Shown piece by piece: positions 4,591 to 8,123 of a DNA stretch of 8,123 nt. Location of the stretch: assembly GCA_964632795.1 (NCBI GenBank), contig CAZWEZ010000131.1, forward strand, positions 1 to 8,123, written 5' to 3'. Every line of letters begins with the position of its first letter. Within the stretch, counting starts at the first letter, position 1. The notes beneath the pieces are model-generated. The model was not told the origin of the DNA. It ran no database searches and saw only the letters and a program-made list of their open reading frames with translations. A program made the translations under genes and the position numbers. The stretch comes from CAZWEZ01 sp964632795 (GTDB taxonomy: Bacteria > Pseudomonadota > Alphaproteobacteria > Rhodospirillales > 2-02-FULL-58-16).

Positions 4591-5962
4591 TCCACCCTCC
4601 GGCCTTAGCGGCCATAACGTCCCCGTGCTCGGCGTCGCCGAGCTTTCCAGGGCGCTCAAGCAGGCGGTCGAGGAGCGGTTCGGATTCGTCCGCGTGCGCG
4701 GCGAGATCACCGGCTTCAAGCGGGCCGCCTCCGGCCACCTCTACTTCGCCCTCAAGGACGCCGAGGCGGTGCTCGACGGGGTCTGCTGGCGGGGCACCGC
4801 CGGCCGCCTGGGGCTGCAACCCGAGGACGGCATGGAGGTGGTGGCCAGCGGCCGCCTGACCACCTATGCCGGGCGCTCCAAGTACCAGATCGTGGTCGAG
4901 CGCATGGAGCTGGCCGGCGAGGGGGCGCTGCTCAAGATGCTTGAGGAGCGCCGGCGCAAACTGGCCGAAGAGGGCCTGTTCGACGACGACCGCAAGCGGC
5001 CGATCCCCTTCCTGCCCGAGGTTATCGGCGTCGTCACCTCGCCGACCGGGGCGGTGATCCGCGACATCCTGCACCGCCTGGGCGACCGCTTCGGGCGCCG
5101 GGTGCTGCTGTGGCCGGTGCTGGTCCAGGGCAAGGGCGCCGCCGAACAGGTGGCGGCGGCGATCGCCGGCTTCAACGCCTTGCAGCCCGGCGGCCCGGTG
5201 TCCCGTCCCGAGGTGCTGATCGTCGCCCGCGGCGGGGGCTCGCTGGAGGACCTGTGGGCGTTCAACGAGGAAATCGTGGTCCGGGCGGTGGCCGACAGCG
5301 CGATCCCGGTGATCTCGGCGGTCGGCCACGAGACCGACACCACGCTGGTCGACTTCGCCGCCGACCGCCGGGCGCCGACCCCCAGCGCGGCGGCCGAGAT
5401 GGCGGTGCCGGTGCGCCTGGAGCTGCTGGCCCAGGTGGTGGACGACGGCGCCCGCCTGGCCGGCGCCGTCAACCGCCTGCTGGGCGAGCGCCGGACCCGG
5501 GTCCGCGACCTGTCGCGCGGCCTGCCCAACCTGCGCAGGATGATCGAGGACGCCGCCCAGCGTCTCGACGAACGGGTCGAGCGGCTACGCAACGCGCTCG
5601 GCGAAGTGGTCGCCCGGATCCCCGATCCGCGCCGCACGATCGCCCACGGCGAAAGCCTGCTGGCGGCGGAGACCCGGGCCCTGGCGGGGGCCATGAAGGC
5701 CCTTTTGAGGGACGTCCGCTGGCGGCTGGCCCAGGGCGCGGCGCTGCTCGAGAGCTGCTCGTACGAGCGGGTGCTGGACCGGGGCTTCGCCCTGGTCCGC
5801 GACGACGGGGACATTCCCCTGTTGTCCGCCGCCGCCCTGTCCCCGGGGATGGACGTCACCATCTCCTTCCACGACGGCGAGGCGGCGGCCACCGTCAAGG
5901 GCGCCAAGAGGTCCCGCCCCAAACCGCCGCCGGGCGACGACGACCAGGGTAGGCTTCTGTGA
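4574..5962 (+). CDS. xseA: Exodeoxyribonuclease VII large subunit
   Basis: The product is 462 residues, in the normal range. With several copies of small subunit XseB (not in this window) it forms exonuclease VII, which degrades single-stranded DNA from either end in repair and recombination. Visible: an N-terminal OB-fold (about 15-115: VAELSRALKQAVEERFGFVRVRGEITGFKRAASGHLYFALKD), then the catalytic domain with VTSPTGAVIRDIL (154-166), VARGGGSLEDLWAFNEE (217-233) and ISAVGHETDTTLVDFAADRRAPTPSAAAE (247-275), a long helical coiled-coil region, and a C-terminal segment with SYERVLDRGFALV. ATG 4574 is preferred (ATG 4580 and TTG 4544 are in frame); there is no clear Shine-Dalgarno, so a short-leader message is possible. 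The last codons overlap the start of the M23 gene. Confidence 0.96.
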   Translation: MEMIDNPPSGLSGHNVPVLGVAELSRALKQAVEERFGFVRVRGEITGFKRAASGHLYFALKDAEAVLDGVCWRGTAGRLGLQPEDGMEVVASGRLTTYAGRSKYQIVVERMELAGEGALLKMLEERRRKLAEEGLFDDDRKRPIPFLPEVIGVVTSPTGAVIRDILHRLGDRFGRRVLLWPVLVQGKGAAEQVAAAIAGFNALQPGGPVSRPEVLIVARGGGSLEDLWAFNEEIVVRAVADSAIPVISAVGHETDTTLVDFAADRRAPTPSAAAEMAVPVRLELLAQVVDDGARLAGAVNRLLGERRTRVRDLSRGLPNLRRMIEDAAQRLDERVERLRNALGEVVARIPDPRRTIAHGESLLAAETRALAGAMKALLRDVRWRLAQGAALLESCSYERVLDRGFALVRDDGDIPLLSAAALSPGMDVTISFHDGEAAATVKGAKRSRPKPPPGDDDQGRLL

Positions 5963-6753
5963 GGCTTGGTATTACGTGGGGCCTGGCGGCGGGGCTGCTC
6001 CTGGCGTTGCCGGCGGCGGCCGGCGAGCTGGTCCTCGAAGGCGCCTTCACCCAGGGGGGACTGGTCGTCGGGCGGACCGAGCTTGGGGCCGAGGTCACCG
6101 TGGACGGCGACCCGGTCAGGGTCTCGCCCGACGGCGTCTTCCTGATCGGCTTTGGCCGCGACGCGCCGCCCTCGGTGGTGGTCCGGGTGGACGGCGGCGA
6201 GCCCCGGACCATCGAGGTGGCAAGGCGGAACTATCCCGAACAACGGATCGACGGCCTGGCGGAGAGGAAAGTCACCCCGTCGGCCGAGGACCTGGAACGC
6301 ATCCGCGCCGACGGCGCCCTGATCGCCGGGGCGAGGGCGCGGGATTCGGCGCGCACTGGCTTCGCCTCCGGTTTCGTCTGGCCGCTGCGGGGAACGGTGT
6401 CGGGGGTCTTCGGCAGCCGGCGCATCCTCAACGGCGAACCCCGCCAGCCCCATTCCGGGCTCGACATCGCGGCCCCGCGCGGGACCCCGGTGGGCGCCGC
6501 CGCCGCCGGCGTCGTGGTCCTGGTCCACGAGGACATGTTCTTCACCGGCCGGACGCTGATGATCGACCACGGCCACGGCCTGACCTCGGTCTACGCCCAC
6601 CTCGGCGAGATCCTGGCCGCCGACGGCCAGACGGTCGCCAAGGGGGCGCCCATCGGCCGCGTCGGATCGTCGGGCCGGGCCACCGGCCCCCACCTCCACT
6701 GGGGGGTCAGCCTGTTCTCGACCCGCCTCGACCCGGCCCTGCTGGTGGACTGA
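5959..6753 (+). CDS. M23 family metallopeptidase (LytM-type), secreted
   Basis: The product is 264 residues with an N-terminal signal peptide (MRLGITWGLAAGLLLALPAAA, likely cleaved near residue 21), so it acts in the periplasm. A beta-rich middle region leads into the M23 peptidase domain (about 140-264). All zinc ligands and catalytic histidines are present: His165 and Asp169 (HSGLD), His214 (YAHL), and His245/His247 (HLHWGV). Such enzymes cut peptide cross-links of peptidoglycan or regulate amidases. The GTG start overlaps the xseA TGA (GTGA), so translation is probably coupled; ggtagg lies just upstream. The end is unusual: the last Asp codon and the stop codon are the first six bases of a long palindrome, so the original C-terminus may have been replaced. 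Confidence 0.93.
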   Translation: MRLGITWGLAAGLLLALPAAAGELVLEGAFTQGGLVVGRTELGAEVTVDGDPVRVSPDGVFLIGFGRDAPPSVVVRVDGGEPRTIEVARRNYPEQRIDGLAERKVTPSAEDLERIRADGALIAGARARDSARTGFASGFVWPLRGTVSGVFGSRRILNGEPRQPHSGLDIAAPRGTPVGAAAAGVVVLVHEDMFFTGRTLMIDHGHGLTSVYAHLGEILAADGQTVAKGAPIGRVGSSGRATGPHLHWGVSLFSTRLDPALLVD

Positions 6754-6898
6754 CTGTTCATGAATGGTGACTGAGATAAATGGTGACTGTATATAGTTTT
6801 TTTGGCGGCGGTTAACCCGCCGCCAAAAAAACTATATACAGTCACCATTTATCTCACAGTCACCATTTATCTCAGTCACCATTCATGAACAGTCAGTC
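6748..6898. repeat. 151-bp near-perfect palindrome with unequal arms, overlapping two convergent stop codons
   Basis: The left arm (6748-6811, 64 bases) is matched in inverse by the right arm (6817-6898, 82 bases) without mismatches, except that the right arm has one extra copy of the 18-bp unit gagataaatggtgactgt (inverse copies at 6838-6855 and 6856-6873; one copy at 6773-6790 on the left). The centre is ggcggcgg-ttaac-ccgccgcc (6804-6824) flanked by seven T on the left and seven A on the right. GACTGA at each end supplies the final Asp and stop of the M23 gene (plus) and of lpxL (minus). It encodes no protein and is probably a MITE-like insertion. As RNA the T-run precedes the stem and the A-run follows it, the reverse of an intrinsic terminator on both strands. 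Confidence 0.85.
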
Positions 6899-7798
6899 GG
6901 GCCAGCGGTTGTGCAGCCACAGCCATTGTTCTGGGCGCTCGCGGACCCATGATTCGATGAGCCCGTTGACCTCGGCCATGATCGCCGCGACGTCGGCCTC
7001 GCGGTCGCCGCTGCGGGCCAGCTCGAGGGGTGGAAAGTAGGTGATCCGGAAGCGGGCGCCGCCCAGCCGCTCGATCCGCGCGGGAACCACCGGCAGGTCG
7101 AACTTGAGGGCGAACAGGGCCAGCGCCGGGGCGGTCATGGCGTCGCGGCCGAAGAACGGCACCGCGATGCCGTCGTTCATCTTCTGGTCGACCAGCATCC
7201 CCAGGTGGCTGCCCTTCTTCAACTGGGCCAGCGCCCGGCGTGCCCCCGGGGCGCCCTTGGCGATCAGTTCGCCGAGGCCGCGGTGGCGGCGGCCGAACAG
7301 CCGCTCCATCCACGGGTTGTTGGGCGCCCGGTAGATGAGGTCGATGGACAGCCCGTGGCGCACGGCGCAGAGCGGGGCGACCTCCCAGTTGGCCATGTGG
7401 GCGGAAAAGAAGATGCCCGGGCGGCCGTCGTCGCGCAGGGCGACGATGTGCTCGGCGCCGACCACCTGGATGTGGGGCTCCTCGCCGTCGAAGCGCAGGT
7501 GGTCGAGGTGGGGGAACTCGAAGACGGTCCGCCCCAGGTTGTCCCACATCCCGCGCACCACGGCCTCGATCCGCTCGCCGGACATCTCGGGAAAGGCGGC
7601 ACCCAGGTTGCTCCGCGCCCGCTCGGAGACCTTGAGGCGGGGCCCGAGGGCGCGGCCCAGCCGGCCGCCCAGCGCCGAGGCGGCGTCCAGCGGGATCAGT
7701 CCGATCACCGCGAAGGCGAGATAGGCCAGCGCCGCCTGGAAGGGGTGGATCAGCCGCCACCGGCGGCGGGCGGGCGCGGCGGTCCGTTCAGCGGCCAT
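6893..7798 (-). CDS. lpxL: Lysophospholipid acyltransferase family, lipid A late acyltransferase (LpxL/HtrB type)
   Basis: The product is 301 residues, typical length. It transfers a secondary acyl chain from acyl-ACP onto Kdo-lipid A precursor at the inner membrane. Visible: a membrane-anchoring hydrophobic stretch (about 20-38), the catalytic H(x4)E motif in FSAHMANWE (His134, Glu139), RAPNNP (157-162), DQKMNDGIAVPFFG (204-217) and the C-terminal PEQWLWLHNRW (289-299). The start ATG (7798-7796) overlaps the 3' end of lpxK by 11 bases, which indicates co-transcription and coupling. The acyl length and position (LpxL versus LpxM-like role) cannot be read from sequence. The final Asp-stop is supplied by the palindrome. 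Confidence 0.92.
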   Translation of the reverse strand: MAAERTAAPARRRWRLIHPFQAALAYLAFAVIGLIPLDAASALGGRLGRALGPRLKVSERARSNLGAAFPEMSGERIEAVVRGMWDNLGRTVFEFPHLDHLRFDGEEPHIQVVGAEHIVALRDDGRPGIFFSAHMANWEVAPLCAVRHGLSIDLIYRAPNNPWMERLFGRRHRGLGELIAKGAPGARRALAQLKKGSHLGMLVDQKMNDGIAVPFFGRDAMTAPALALFALKFDLPVVPARIERLGGARFRITYFPPLELARSGDREADVAAIMAEVNGLIESWVRERPEQWLWLHNRWPD

Positions 7799-8123
7799 CG
7801 GGCACCAGGCGGGCGAGGATGTCGTCGAGCAGGGCCGAATCCTCCCATTCGAGGTCGATGGTCAACACCTCGATGCCGGCCCCGCTCCCCGGCGGCAGGC
7901 GCACGGCGTCCTTGGCGGTGGTCACCGCCAGCGCCCCGGCGGCGGCGGCCTGACCGAGGAGGGCCTCGATCTCGGAAGCGGAATAGGGGTGATGGTCGGG
8001 GAAGGCGTGGCGCGCCTGGAGCCGGCAGCCGACGGCCTCCAGGGTGTCGAAGAACTTCTCCGGGCGGCCGATGCCGGCGAAGGCGACCACCGGCTTGCCG
8101 GCCAGCCGTTCGGCCTCGGGCCC
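7788..8123 (-). CDS. lpxK: Tetraacyldisaccharide 4'-kinase, C-terminal part (runs off the window)
   Basis: Only the last 111 residues are in the window; the frame is open through position 8123. LpxK phosphorylates the 4' position of the lipid A disaccharide precursor to make lipid IVA at the inner membrane. The fragment has the strongly conserved block VVAFAGIGRPEKFFDTL, the following RHAFPDHHPYSASEI and the TAKDAVRLP motif, ending in a strand-helix region typical of the LpxK C-terminus. The ATP-binding N-terminal P-loop part lies outside. It precedes and overlaps lpxL, fitting a lipid A operon (in related bacteria often with waaA upstream, not seen here). Confidence 0.95.
   Translation of the reverse strand, partial: GPEAERLAGKPVVAFAGIGRPEKFFDTLEAVGCRLQARHAFPDHHPYSASEIEALLGQAAAAGALAVTTAKDAVRLPPGSGAGIEVLTIDLEWEDSALLDDILARLVPDGR

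Noticed and set aside
6754..6892. Bidirectional intrinsic terminator between the convergent genes
   Set aside because: The stem is flanked by T-run then A-run, the wrong order on both strands, so it is listed as a repeat instead.

Overview
This window comes from the chromosome of a Gram-negative, GC-rich bacterium, most likely an alphaproteobacterium of the Rhodospirillales type. The evidence is the alphaproteobacterial form of ribosomal protein S4 encoded as a single gene, the divergent purD/xseA pair, lipid A genes (lpxK-lpxL), and very high GC in coding DNA. This placement is inference from protein character; no database search was possible.

Layout. Positions 1-291 hold no gene but several palindromes. 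A thioredoxin-fold peroxiredoxin-like gene lies on the minus strand (292-810). It is divergent from an HNH endonuclease-family gene (about 996-1559, plus). A 409-base gap (1560-1968) contains a large double inverted element and then a strong promoter for rpsD (1969-2583, plus), which ends in a hairpin terminator. From 2584 to 2869 lies an AT-rich element with 42-bp perfect inverted arms. Next comes a small MNT nucleotidyltransferase gene (2870-3169, minus) with the first codons of a hepT-like toxin gene overlapping its stop and then lost. purD (3249-4520, minus) is divergent from an xseA-M23 peptidase operon (4574-5962 and 5959-6753, plus, 4-base overlap). A 151-base near-perfect palindrome (6748-6898) separates this operon from the convergent lpxK-lpxL genes (6893-7798 and 7788 to the window end, minus, 11-base overlap) and supplies the stop codons of both convergent genes.

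The genes are mainly housekeeping: translation (S4), purine synthesis (PurD), DNA repair (XseA), cell-wall remodelling (M23) and lipid A synthesis (LpxK, LpxL). The accessory interest lies between them: at least five unrelated palindromic or repeat elements in 8 kb, one with compensatory base changes between its two copies, one beside the broken toxin half of a HEPN/MNT toxin-antitoxin pair, and one overlapping two stop codons. I did not find a new multi-gene system. The strongest leads are the structured repeat at 1551-1840, the orphaned MNT antitoxin with its hepT stub, and the stop-codon-supplying palindrome at 6748-6898.
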